The notes beneath the pieces were generated by a model. The model saw only the letters and a list, made by a program, of their open reading frames with translations. It did not search any database and had not been told where the DNA came from. Made by a program: the position numbers and the translations under genes. A stretch of DNA of 64,000 nt, taken from the NCBI RefSeq assembly GCF_007858475.1, contig NZ_VIGX01000007.1, forward strand, positions 186,001-250,000, read 5' to 3'. Shown one piece after another: positions 35,307 to 43,510 of this stretch (within the stretch, counting starts at the first letter, position 1; each line of letters opens with the position of its first letter). This DNA is from Tsukamurella conjunctivitidis. GTDB lineage: Bacteria; Actinomycetota; Actinomycetes; Mycobacteriales; Mycobacteriaceae.

Positions 35307-35816
35307 TCAGGTTGGTGTGTTGAGCTGGTCGAAGTGCGCACGAGTGTCGCGCACGAGACGACCCACGATGAAGGGCATCGCCGCACGGGTCATGATCGCG
35401 GGAGCGGCAACGGCGACCACGAACTCCCACCGGACACGACAACCCCCGGGGGCGGCGCTCACCGTGATCCGTTCGCCGAGGCGCCGGATTCCCGGGACCG
35501 TCGCGGAGGTGACGCTGAACGCGGCCTGTCCTCTTCCCATTCGAGCGTCGGGCTTCTCCCACACGAAGAACTCCTCGTGCACGCCGGCGCCGGGCGCCAT
35601 CGTGACCTCGCGCGTCGCCCCCGTGCAGTCACGGCGCTGAGAAACCCACCGGGTGCTTCGCGCCAGCGAGAACCACCTCTGCGGGCGCTCCTGGTGCAGT
35701 TCAGCCCAGAAGACGTCCGGCGCGACGGGGAGCTCGAATTCGGTCTCGTAGAATCCGCTCGAGCGTGATCGTGCGTCGAACATGTCGCTCGTGACTCGCT
35801 GCGGCGTGAATCTCAT
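35307..35816 (-). CDS. SRPBCC family protein
   Basis: A 169-residue single-domain protein of the START/Bet v1-like (polyketide cyclase) fold. FYETEFELPVAPDVFWAELH opens it, the middle has AFSVTSATVPGIRRLGERIT and CRVRWEFVVAVA, and the C-terminal helix is MPFIVGRLVRDTRAHFDQL. Such proteins bind hydrophobic ligands or act as cyclases or dehydratases. AAGGAG precedes ATG 35816. It is the last gene of the flavoprotein cluster, 112 bp after the MBL-fold gene, and could bind or convert a pathway intermediate. Confidence 0.78.
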   Translation of the reverse strand: MRFTPQRVTSDMFDARSRSSGFYETEFELPVAPDVFWAELHQERPQRWFSLARSTRWVSQRRDCTGATREVTMAPGAGVHEEFFVWEKPDARMGRGQAAFSVTSATVPGIRRLGERITVSAAPGGCRVRWEFVVAVAAPAIMTRAAMPFIVGRLVRDTRAHFDQLNTPT

Positions 35817-35928
35817 GGTGTGGCTTCTCTCCTTGTGATGATCGGTCGGGACGACCGGTACTCGTTCGAGGTCACTCGAGTAGGTGCTGTGGTCGCGAGG
35901 CACGTCCGGCGGATGGGCGCGGCTCGAC

Positions 35929-37059
35929 TCAAGCGACCCGATGGCTGATCCGACGGTGCGCGAACGTCGGCGCCGTGCCGGGACTCGCCGGATTCGCGGT
36001 GAGCTCGCTCGACGGGAAGAACTGAAGGAATCGCCCGTCCCTCTGTGCGTGGTCCACGAGCGTCTTCTCGACGACCACCGAGTTGTACTGCTCGAACGTG
36101 GTCTCGATCGTGTTCCCGTTGATGACGACCTCGTGTCCCCAGGACCGCGCCGACCGTGCCAATCCAGGAATCTTCGAGGCCGCGGGGGTGAGACATTCCG
36201 CGGCGATGGCGTTCTCGCTGACCGCCCAGATTCCCGTGTCGGTGTTGAGCACGAGAGATTGGTTGCCGACCGCGTGCCCCGGCGTCGCGATGAGAGCGAC
36301 ACCCGGCCCCAGGACGACGCTGCCGTCGAGAGCGAGAATCTTCTCAGGGGGCAGATCGACAAAGGTGCGCGGCTGATACCAGGGACGTTGGAACGGATGC
36401 AGGTCGGCCATCGCATCGAGCTCGACGCGTTGTGCGAGCAGCTTCGCATTCGGGAAGGCCGCTGACACGGGGGCGGTGGGACTGATGTCCGCCTGCGGGC
36501 GGGTGGTACCGAGCCACCGGCGCACATCCTGGGTGTGGAGGTGGTCGAACGCCAGATAGTCGACGTCCTCCGGCTCGACACCGGCCTCCCGGCACGCCGA
36601 GAGGACGTCGTTGTGCTCAGTCACGAAGACTTTTCGAGCGATCCGTGGAGTGAATCGCTCGAGTTCGGCGAAGTAGGGCGTGTACGAGTCCAGCTCGTGG
36701 TCGCTCGGTTCGAAGAGCATCGTCTTCGTGCTGCCGTCGGAATCGGTCCACCGGATGATCAACATCCGGTTGGTAATGGTGAGGAACGGCGTCGGAACGA
36801 AGGAGCCGCGAAACAGGCCGTACCGAGTGGGGTACGGCAACGAGATCAAGTCCTTCGTGGCGACGAGGTCCGGCGTACCCGATGTCAGGAAATCCGAGCG
36901 GAATGCCACAGCGGCATCGCGTGCCAACCGCAACCGTGCACCGAATCCACCGGATGCGGAGTGCGTCCGGTCGAAATGGCCGATCGAGGTGAATCCGGCT
37001 GCGATGTCCGAGCGGGGAATGGAGAGGGTGTCGTTTTCGATGAAGTCGGCGATGGCCAC
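35929..37059 (-). CDS. MBL-fold metallo-hydrolase-like protein with atypical metal motif
   Basis: A 376-residue protein with a metallo-beta-lactamase fold core from about residue 95. The first metal motif reads DHLHTQD, where HxHxDH is expected, so the aspartate is shifted and the following histidine missing. The second is TPGHAVGNQSLVL, with its histidine. The segment where Asp usually bridges the metals reads AVSENAIAAE. Activity may be altered. It is 40 bp downstream of the OYE gene and likely in the same operon. Lactone or thioester hydrolysis would suit the flavin monooxygenase upstream, as inference. Confidence 0.78.
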   Translation of the reverse strand: MAIADFIENDTLSIPRSDIAAGFTSIGHFDRTHSASGGFGARLRLARDAAVAFRSDFLTSGTPDLVATKDLISLPYPTRYGLFRGSFVPTPFLTITNRMLIIRWTDSDGSTKTMLFEPSDHELDSYTPYFAELERFTPRIARKVFVTEHNDVLSACREAGVEPEDVDYLAFDHLHTQDVRRWLGTTRPQADISPTAPVSAAFPNAKLLAQRVELDAMADLHPFQRPWYQPRTFVDLPPEKILALDGSVVLGPGVALIATPGHAVGNQSLVLNTDTGIWAVSENAIAAECLTPAASKIPGLARSARSWGHEVVINGNTIETTFEQYNSVVVEKTLVDHAQRDGRFLQFFPSSELTANPASPGTAPTFAHRRISHRVA

Positions 37060-37099
37060 GTCAAATCTCCTGGAGAGGGAAGGGAACGGACGGAGCGAG

Positions 37100-38335
37100 C
37101 TATCGCGGGATGGATACCTGCTTGCCTGCGGCCACGGTGATGCGCGTCAGCGAGCGGGCGAGCGTACGCAGACCGGGCCGGCGCTGAGGGGTCTTCCCCG
37201 CCGCGATCCTGTGCAACTGATTGTTGTGCCACGCGAGCTCCAGGTACCCGTCCGCGGGACGGTAGCCGACGCGCGGCGCGCTTCGCGGGAGCTCCGGCAC
37301 GACACCGCTGAGCAGATGTCGCGGATAGTCGGGGACGAAGGTCAGCGGACGTCCCACGCCGATCACGTCGACGATGCCTTCCATCAGTATCCGCTCCATC
37401 GCCCGCGGGTCGCGCAGGCCACCGGTCAACATGATCGGCACCGCCGACGAGGCCCGGATGCGCTGAGCGAACTCGACGAAGTAGCCCCGGCCGTCCGCAC
37501 CGGTGCTCTGCCCTGCGGCGACGCCCGTCATGGCGGGCTGCTCGTATCCACCACCGCTGATCTCGAGAAGGTCGATTCCGGCCTCGCCGAGGGCCAGGGC
37601 CACCGTCAGCGCCTGGTCGGTGTCGAACCCACCGCGCAGGAAGTCCGTCGAGTTCAGCTTGACCGAGACGGGAACGCCGGCGCCGACTGCGGCGCGCACC
37701 GCTGCAACGGTCTCGAGCAGCAGCCGCATGCGTCCGGCCTCGTCGCCGCCCCATTCGTCGGTGCGGAGGTTCGCGATCGGGGAGAGGAACTGAGAGAGCA
37801 GGTATCCGTGGGCGGCGTGCACCTGGACACCGTCGAAGCCGCCCGCCACGGCGAGCTCCGCGGTTCGTGCGAACTTCGCGATCATGCCCTTGATGTCAGC
37901 GGCCGAGAGTTCGCGCGGTTTCCGGAGGTTGTAGCCGGGCACCGCACTACGTCGCGCCGACGGCGCGACGGGACGACGGTTGAACGGTGACACCGCGACT
38001 TTGCCGGGGTGGTTGATCTGGGCCCAGATCTTGGCATGGGTTCCCGACGTCGCCCCCGTCCATCGGCGGATCGCATCCAGGTCCCGCGCATCGTCCAGGA
38101 TCACGTTGCCGGGTTCGGTGAGGGCCCCGCGATCGATCATCACGTTCCCCGAAAGGAGGAGGCCGGCGCCGCCCGCGGCCCAGACCGCGTACAGGCGGCG
38201 CAGTTCGTCGCTCGCGGTGCCGTCGCGCTTCGCCAATTGCTCGCTCATGGCGGCCTTGGCGATTCGATTCTGCAGGGTCTGACCACACGGCAGAACCAGG
38301 GTCTCGGACAGGCGGGGTTGGGTCATCATGCTCAC
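37100..38335 (-). CDS. Old Yellow Enzyme-type NADH:flavin oxidoreductase
   Basis: A 411-residue FMN TIM-barrel enzyme. It opens with LVLPCGQTLQNRIAKAAMSE; WAQINHPGK and VQVHAAHGYLLSQFLSP (catalytic-site His and FMN contacts) and MLTGGLRDPRAME (phosphate site) are typical. No 4Fe-4S cysteine cluster is present, and the length fits the single-domain class rather than 2,4-dienoyl-CoA reductase. Such enzymes reduce activated C=C bonds, for example enones. GTG 38335 overlaps the upstream stop by 4 nt. Confidence 0.9.
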   Translation of the reverse strand: MSMMTQPRLSETLVLPCGQTLQNRIAKAAMSEQLAKRDGTASDELRRLYAVWAAGGAGLLLSGNVMIDRGALTEPGNVILDDARDLDAIRRWTGATSGTHAKIWAQINHPGKVAVSPFNRRPVAPSARRSAVPGYNLRKPRELSAADIKGMIAKFARTAELAVAGGFDGVQVHAAHGYLLSQFLSPIANLRTDEWGGDEAGRMRLLLETVAAVRAAVGAGVPVSVKLNSTDFLRGGFDTDQALTVALALGEAGIDLLEISGGGYEQPAMTGVAAGQSTGADGRGYFVEFAQRIRASSAVPIMLTGGLRDPRAMERILMEGIVDVIGVGRPLTFVPDYPRHLLSGVVPELPRSAPRVGYRPADGYLELAWHNNQLHRIAAGKTPQRRPGLRTLARSLTRITVAAGKQVSIPR

Positions 38336-39096
38336 AGCACTCTCGGTCGCAGGCGGGTCAGGGAGAACAGGGGAGTGAGGGGGCGCAGTGGCACCGGCGG
38401 GATCCCGGCGGACAGGTTCACGCGATGCAAGCGCGCTTCGACGACGGATCCCAGTCCCATACGGTCGAGGGGATCGCGATCAGTCCCACCGATCCGGAAG
38501 TCGTCGAGGTGGACGGCACGAGTCTCGATGGGGTGCTCACCAGGAGTGAAACCGATGATCCTGGGCAGCGCGAGGCCGAGGGTGCCCGAGACGTTCCGAT
38601 GGGGACGACCGAGGATCGGCGGAGCATCCTCCAGCACCGCGCCGATCCGGCCGCTCATACTGATCAGGTCCGTACCGCGCCGTGACGCCGTGGCCGAGAT
38701 GAAGGGGGCCTCGAGCTTCCATTCGATCTCGCCGAGCTTCTTCGGGTATCCGAGTAGCTCGCGGCCCAGTATCAGGGCCACGTCGTCGTCGAGGATCATC
38801 CACGGGCAATGGATGCCGGTGCGGCCACCCACCGTCTTGATGTGCACGAACAGCCCCGCTTCGTGGTAGACCGAGCCGTAGGTGCAGTGCGGGAACCACG
38901 CGGTGAAGAGGTCGGCACGCCCAGGGGTGACGGCGTGCACACCGGCGGGAAGCCAGGACTGCATCGTCGGCACATCGACCTCGACCGTCGCGGAGAAGTA
39001 GTGCGCGTCGCGGTACAGCAGACCGCGCGGAGGTGCGAGCGCGAGCGCTTGCCGCACGCTGCCACGCACGCCGTAGTCCGCGCCCCGCCCCCTCAT
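38332..39096 (-). CDS. Acetoacetate decarboxylase-like protein
   Basis: A 254-residue protein of the ADC superfamily. The Schiff-base lysine motif is clear in RELLGYPKKLGEIEW, and the conserved glutamates and HCPWMILDDDVALILG segment precede it. Superfamily members decarboxylate beta-keto acids or carry out aldol/dehydration chemistry through a lysine imine. ATG 39096 overlaps the SDR stop by 4 nt. Its place between a ketoreductase-type SDR and an ene-reductase fits processing of a beta-keto acid or enone intermediate. Confidence 0.85.
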   Translation of the reverse strand: MRGRGADYGVRGSVRQALALAPPRGLLYRDAHYFSATVEVDVPTMQSWLPAGVHAVTPGRADLFTAWFPHCTYGSVYHEAGLFVHIKTVGGRTGIHCPWMILDDDVALILGRELLGYPKKLGEIEWKLEAPFISATASRRGTDLISMSGRIGAVLEDAPPILGRPHRNVSGTLGLALPRIIGFTPGEHPIETRAVHLDDFRIGGTDRDPLDRMGLGSVVEARLHRVNLSAGIPPVPLRPLTPLFSLTRLRPRVL

Positions 39097-39893
39097 CGGA
39101 GATCTCCGTAGGCCTTGCGGAGGATCGGGTTGAGAATGCTCCGCGGCGCGTACTTGCCGCCGAGATCCTGCAGCTTGGCGGTTGCGCCGGGCACCACCCG
39201 GCGCCGGCCGGCGGCAGCGCCCCGCACCGCCGCTTCTGCGGCGGTTTCCGCAGTGACCCAAGCAAATCCGGGGAGGTGCTGCTCGATCGCACCGAGATTC
39301 GAGACCTCGGCGAACTCGGTGCGCACCGGACCGGGCGCGAGCAGCGTGCAGGTGACACCCGTACCCACCAACTCACCGTGAAGCGATTCGGACAGGGTGT
39401 TGGCGAACGCCTTGGTCGCCGCGTACGTCGCGTTGTTCGGACTCGGCTGGTTCCCGGCAGTCGAACCCGTCACGAGAATCACCCCGGAGCCGCGGGCCAC
39501 GAGAGCGGGCAGAAGTCCGACGACCAGGTCGTGGACCGCGACCACGTTGAGGTCGACCTGCTCTCGCTCACGCTGCGGATCGAGCTCGAGGATGCTGCCG
39601 TAACTGGCGAAGCCCGCATTCAAGCAGATTCCACTGACGTCGATCGTGTCGAGCTGTCGTATCAGCTCCGCCCTCGCAGCGGCGTCGGCGAGGTCGCAGG
39701 GCACGACGTCGACGGTCACCACGTAGCGAGCGGACAACCTGTCCGCCAGTGCGCGCAGACGGTCTTCGCGACGCGCGACGAGGATCAGGGAATGTCCGCG
39801 GCGCGCGAACGCCTCGGCCAGGGCCTCGCCGATGCCGCTGGAGGCGCCGGTGACCACGATCCGGGCGTGGGGGGTGGGAGTGGGCAGGCTCAT
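39093..39893 (-). CDS. Short-chain dehydrogenase/reductase
   Basis: A 266-residue classical SDR. The cofactor motif is VTGASSGIGEALAEA, the NAG strand is LNAGFASYG, and the active site is GSTAGNQPSPNNATYAATKA with Ser, Tyr and Lys. The arginine-rich VARREDRL after strand 2 favours NADP. It is encoded between the monooxygenase (4-nt ATGA overlap) and the ADC-like gene (4-nt overlap). It would reduce a ketone or oxidise an alcohol in the pathway. Confidence 0.92.
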   Translation of the reverse strand: MSLPTPTPHARIVVTGASSGIGEALAEAFARRGHSLILVARREDRLRALADRLSARYVVTVDVVPCDLADAAARAELIRQLDTIDVSGICLNAGFASYGSILELDPQREREQVDLNVVAVHDLVVGLLPALVARGSGVILVTGSTAGNQPSPNNATYAATKAFANTLSESLHGELVGTGVTCTLLAPGPVRTEFAEVSNLGAIEQHLPGFAWVTAETAAEAAVRGAAAGRRRVVPGATAKLQDLGGKYAPRSILNPILRKAYGDLR

Positions 39894-41248
39894 GACGGGA
39901 TGGTCTCCTCGGGCTGGGCGATTCGGGTGGCAGGGGGCTCCGGGAACGGAGGCGCGGCGGATTGGAACGCAGGGGAGTGGGGGCGGAGCACCGATTTCGC
40001 GACCAGGACTCGGAGAACCTGCCGCAGGATCCGGATGCGGCCGAGGATCTCCGCCGAGCCGGCGAGCATCGTCGCGCGCGCCGGGATCCAGCGGGCCATC
40101 ACATCCGAGAGCGGTTCGGTGAAGTGTGTCTGAGCCGGGATGGCTTCAGCGAGGAACGCCGAGCCGTGCGAGATGATCCTGCCGGCACCGGACCGCGGGG
40201 CTACGAGGCCCATCAGGTAGAGGTTGGCGAACCGCGGGGCGAGGACGTGCTCGACGAGCAGGGGGTCGCCGTTCTCCCAGACGAACATCGACTCATCGAG
40301 CATCGGGAACCGAGTCCGAAATCCGGTAGCCCAGACGACCGTGTCGTACTCGGTCGCGGTGCCGTCCACGAAGTGGACGACGGCACCGTCGAACCGCTCG
40401 ATCTCGGGCCTCGGACGCACTCTGCCGTGCCTGAGCGCGTACATGAGCGACGAGTTGACTGTTACGTCGCGGGTGAACAGCTTGTGATCGGGGCGCTGAA
40501 GCCCGTAACGCTTGTAGTTCCCGTAACTCAACCGCAGCATCACCTTGAATCCCGCTCGCTGCAGGGGCATCGGTAGCCACAGGCGGTCGAATTCCGAGGC
40601 GGGTACTCCGAAAATCGTCTTGGGGATGAACCAGTACCCGCGCCGCATCGAGATGTCTGCCGCGCCGAAGGTCGCCGATGCCTCGACGGCGATATCGCTG
40701 GCCGAATTCCCCGCGCCGACCACCAGTACGCGACCTCCGTCGCCGAGATCCGCCGGTCGCTTGTAATCCTTGGAGTGGAGCTGCCACCCCGTGAACACGC
40801 CGGGGTACTGAGGGAGGTGCCGCTCCCAGTAGTGGCCGTTCGCGACGACGACCGCCTTGTAGCGTCGCTCCTCGCCCGAGGCGAGCCGAACGATCCACCC
40901 CGCCATCCCCGAGGTGTCGACGGGGCGGACCTCGACGACTTCCGTGTTGAACTCCAGGTGCGTCGCGAGCCCGAAATGGTCGACATAGGACTGCAGGTAG
41001 GCCAACATCTGGACCCGGCTGGGAAACGTCGGATAGTCCTGCGGCATGGGGAATTCGACGTACTGGGTCGATGCCTTCGAACTGATCAGATGGGTAGAGT
41101 CGTAGACGCCATGAGACCAGTTGCCCCCGATCCTGTCGGTGGCCTCGACCTGGTCGTACGGAACGCCCGCCCGTTTCAGCGCACCCGCGACGCCATTGCC
41201 GACGTAGCCCGCTCCGATGACGCACACGCGATCGCTTCGATTCTCCAC
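39890..41248 (-). CDS. FMO-type flavin-dependent monooxygenase
   Basis: A 452-residue class B flavoprotein. The FAD motif is VIGAGYVGNGVAGALKRAG, the NADPH motif is VVGAGNSASDIAVEAS, and the fingerprint FTGWQLHSKDYK fits FxGxxxHxxxY of flavin-containing monooxygenases, not the WP/WD of Baeyer-Villiger enzymes. VVWATGFRTRFP is the C-terminal ATG motif. Start GTG 41248 has GAGGAG 9 nt upstream. It leads the operon and is divergent from a TetR gene, across a 34-bp palindrome. Confidence 0.9.
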   Translation of the reverse strand: MENRSDRVCVIGAGYVGNGVAGALKRAGVPYDQVEATDRIGGNWSHGVYDSTHLISSKASTQYVEFPMPQDYPTFPSRVQMLAYLQSYVDHFGLATHLEFNTEVVEVRPVDTSGMAGWIVRLASGEERRYKAVVVANGHYWERHLPQYPGVFTGWQLHSKDYKRPADLGDGGRVLVVGAGNSASDIAVEASATFGAADISMRRGYWFIPKTIFGVPASEFDRLWLPMPLQRAGFKVMLRLSYGNYKRYGLQRPDHKLFTRDVTVNSSLMYALRHGRVRPRPEIERFDGAVVHFVDGTATEYDTVVWATGFRTRFPMLDESMFVWENGDPLLVEHVLAPRFANLYLMGLVAPRSGAGRIISHGSAFLAEAIPAQTHFTEPLSDVMARWIPARATMLAGSAEILGRIRILRQVLRVLVAKSVLRPHSPAFQSAAPPFPEPPATRIAQPEETIPS

Positions 41249-41338
41249 TGTCTCCAGCTCCTCATCCGATGGACCGGAACATCGATTCCGGTCGGATCCT
41301 GCGGAACCCGCGAGGGTTGAGACGGAAACCGCCTCCAA

Positions 41339-41372
41339 AGTTACACAGAGTGTAGCTACACTGACTGTAACT
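41339..41372. promoter_or_regulatory. 34-bp TetR operator-like palindrome
   Basis: AGTTACA-n3-AGTGTAG is followed by CTACACT-n3-TGTAACT; only the two 3-bp blocks fail to match. It lies between the monooxygenase start (41248) and the tetR start (41427), and is the obvious site for a TetR protein pair. Confidence 0.85.
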
Positions 41373-41426
41373 CTGCAAGTCGTAGGATTCGACCGACGAC
41401 TCGAGCAGTCGAGAGGAGCGTGTGGG

Positions 41427-42044
41427 ATGAACGATGCGACGACAGGACGTCGGCGCGCGTACGCACCGCGAATGGCGCCGGAGGACCGACGGGAGCATCT
41501 CCTCGACGCCGTCCTGACGGTCATTGTCGATCACGGAGTGCACAAGGTGTCGATCGAGACGGTCGCCGAAGCGGCTCACGTCTCCCGGCCCGTGGTGTAC
41601 AAGCACTTCGAGGATTCGGCGGCCCTGCTGCGAGCATCGCTGGCCCGAGAGGAAGCGCGCGCAATCGCCCAGTGCTACGACGCCGCACGGCGGGCGCGAA
41701 CGCAGGGAGGGCAGGACGACGTTGCACTGGCCCTGTACGCGAACCTACTGGACATGTTCACCGACTCGCCCGACCTCTGGCGAGCCATCCTGCAACTGGT
41801 CGACAGCGCGACGCCCGCGTTCCGGCTGGCCGTCGACCGCGGCCGCGAGCAGGCAGCAGCAATCGCTGAAAACGTGTTGACGACGGACACACCGGACGAC
41901 GGTGCCGACCACCAGCTCTACGCAAGGATGATCGTGGCGATGGTGATCGAATCCGGCAGGCTACTCCTGACCCGGCCCGACACCTTCACCAAGGACCGCC
42001 TGATCTCCGGTGCGAGCCGTGCGATCCACGCCTACCAGCCGTGA
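41427..42044 (+). CDS. TetR/AcrR family regulator of the flavoprotein operon
   Basis: A 205-residue protein with the N-terminal HTH ETVAEAAHVSRPVVYKHFED at about residues 45-65 and a helical ligand-binding domain. AGAGGAGCG precedes ATG 41427. It is divergent from the six-gene cluster and sits beside the 34-bp palindrome, so it probably represses both itself and that operon until a substrate or intermediate binds. The ligand is unknown. A second palindrome begins just after the stop. Confidence 0.88.
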   Translation: MNDATTGRRRAYAPRMAPEDRREHLLDAVLTVIVDHGVHKVSIETVAEAAHVSRPVVYKHFEDSAALLRASLAREEARAIAQCYDAARRARTQGGQDDVALALYANLLDMFTDSPDLWRAILQLVDSATPAFRLAVDRGREQAAAIAENVLTTDTPDDGADHQLYARMIVAMVIESGRLLLTRPDTFTKDRLISGASRAIHAYQP

Positions 42045-42045
42045 T

Positions 42046-42062
42046 TACGTCACTGTGACGTA
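42046..42062. repeat. 17-bp perfect palindrome after tetR
   Basis: TACGTCAC-t-GTGACGTA starts 2 nt after the tetR stop codon. There is no T-tract and the stem has only a 1-nt centre, so it resembles an operator more than a terminator. Confidence 0.6.
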
Positions 42063-42461
42063 TTGGCGCTGCGGAGAAGGAAGGAGCTCCGGAGGAGACG
42101 CCATGGATCGGGGCCGCCGGATTCGCCACCGAAGATCACCCAACGAGGGCCCGACCACGAGCGGGCACAGCGCCGCCGACTCGCGCGCCGCAGACTGGGC
42201 CCGAGACGTCATGAGCGCGCCGCCGGGGCGCGACATCCGCACAACGCAGCCGACATCGAAGACGCGTCACTGACGCGATACGCAACTGGATCGAAACAGG
42301 TGGATCGACGAGGCTTGAGCCGAGCAGCCGAACCGACGTCGTGACCCTACTCGCCGATAATCTACATTATGACATTACGCACCGAGAAGCGTGGGCGGGC
42401 ACGTCTGAATCCGAGCCGCCTCGATCTGCCCCCCTCCCGCCGTCAGTCGTCGATCCAGCCG
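42063..42461. other. Intergenic stretch without a supported gene
   Basis: About 400 bp between the tetR gene and a convergent small membrane-protein gene. Short reading frames exist but none has the codon bias, start signal or protein-like composition of a gene. A lower-GC patch (ATAATCTACATTATGACATTA near 42356) could hold a promoter. The far end contains the 19-bp tandem repeat. Confidence 0.6.
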
Positions 42462-42477
42462 TCAGTTGTCGATCCAG
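42440..42477. repeat. 19-bp tandem duplication at a gene 3' end
   Basis: Two adjacent 19-bp units (42440-42458 and 42459-42477) differ at one base (CAGTCGT versus CAGTTGT). On the minus strand each reads GGCTGGATCGAC..., so the last codons and stop of the gene ending at 42462 are present twice in a row. Confidence 0.85.
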
Positions 42478-42770
42478 CCGTCGTACCGATGCGCGTCGCG
42501 CTCCGGGTCGTGGAGACGTCGACTCCGCATCAACAGCCCGACCCCGGCAGCCAGTACCGGAAGGGCGATCAGCAGGAGGACGATCGGCTGCATCCCCCGC
42601 TCCCGGAGAACGATCAGGTGTACAGCAGCGATCCCGGCGACCGAGGCGACGGTGATCACCCCGACGATCGGCGCGGCGCCCACGTGAAAGACGCGGCCGA
42701 TCCGGCCGCAGGCAGCCAGCAGGAGTCGCGCGACCACATACACAAGGACGGCGATGACGCGGTACACCAT
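42462..42770 (-). CDS. Small membrane protein of unknown function
   Basis: A 102-residue protein with three hydrophobic segments: VIAVLVYVVARLLLAACG, APIVGVITVASVAGIAAVHL and QPIVLLLIALPVLAAGVGLL. It ends in the charged tail RSRRLHDPERDAHRYDGWID. No family is recognised. ATG 42770 starts at the first hydrophobic helix; an in-frame ATG further upstream within AT-rich sequence is possible. The stop lies within the tandem duplication. Upstream, 42780-42825 is notably AT-rich and could hold its promoter. Confidence 0.6.
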   Translation of the reverse strand: MVYRVIAVLVYVVARLLLAACGRIGRVFHVGAAPIVGVITVASVAGIAAVHLIVLRERGMQPIVLLLIALPVLAAGVGLLMRSRRLHDPERDAHRYDGWIDN

Positions 42771-42921
42771 CACGTCGTCGATTATACATGCATATATTCG
42801 CATGTACATACATACTGCGGAGGGGCTCAGGCACCGACACCGATAGGTGACCCGCGGTTCTCCGAATCGAAGCGAGCACGCACGAACGATCCGGGAAGAT
42901 GACGGTGACCGGAGGTACTGC

Positions 42922-43497
42922 ATGGCGCGGCTGATCTACCCCACGAACATCTCCCTCGACGGATACATCGAAGACGAGAACGGCGATTTCGCCTGGCTCC
43001 CCGGCGATGACGACGTCTTCGCCGCGCACACCGACCTCATACGGTCAGCGGGCACGCTCCTCTACGGCCGCCGTCTCTACGAGACGATGTCGGCGTGGGA
43101 GACGGACCCTGCGCTCGCCGACCGCTCGCCCGCGGCGGCCGAATTCGCCGCGGGGTGGCGAGCATCGAGAAAGGTCGTCTACTCGACGACGCTGACGGCA
43201 CCGTCGACCACCCAGACCCGGATCGAGCGCGCCTTCGATCCTGACGAGGTACGCGAGTTGAAGTCCGCCGGCGACCACGACCTCCTCGTCGGCGGCGCCG
43301 ATCTCGCCGCGCAAGCACTCGCAGCGGGACTCGTCGACGAAGTACGGCTTTTCGTCCTACCGCTCGCGGTCGGCGGCGGCAAGTCCGGCCTTCCGATCGG
43401 GGCGCGAGTCGACCTCGACCTGATCGACCACCACCCCTTCAGCAGCGGCGTCATCGCCCTCCGTTACCGGCCCCGCAGCGCGCCCGCAGGGCGGTGA
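42922..43497 (+). CDS. Dihydrofolate-reductase-like RibD C-terminal domain protein
   Basis: A 191-residue protein of the RibD_C/YwjB-like group. The opening LIYPTNISLDGYIEDENGDF, the GTLLYGRRLYETMSAW segment and the closing LFVLPLAVGGGKSGLP are diagnostic of the DHFR-like fold binding NADPH. GGAGG lies 6 nt before ATG 42922. Stand-alone members are abundant in actinobacteria and rarely have a known substrate; a general pterin or small-molecule reductase role is the safe description. The convergent EamA gene ends 13 bp away. Confidence 0.88.
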   Translation: MARLIYPTNISLDGYIEDENGDFAWLPGDDDVFAAHTDLIRSAGTLLYGRRLYETMSAWETDPALADRSPAAAEFAAGWRASRKVVYSTTLTAPSTTQTRIERAFDPDEVRELKSAGDHDLLVGGADLAAQALAAGLVDEVRLFVLPLAVGGGKSGLPIGARVDLDLIDHHPFSSGVIALRYRPRSAPAGR

Positions 43498-43510
43498 CCA
43501 CGGGCGGCGA

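Noticed and set aside
39890-41248. Baeyer-Villiger monooxygenase annotation for the operon's first gene
   Set aside because: Its fingerprint is FTGWQLHSKDYK, which ends in Tyr as in FMOs; the WP ending occurs only in the separate protein at 21369.
34700-42900. Prophage or genomic island with integrase
   Set aside because: Codon use and palindromes suggest acquired DNA, but no integrase, transposase, phage structural gene, tRNA or flanking direct repeat was found.
42341-42902. Two short plus-strand frames (104 and 177 residues)
   Set aside because: They run antisense to the small membrane protein and its flanks, lack ribosome-binding sites and have no protein-like segments.
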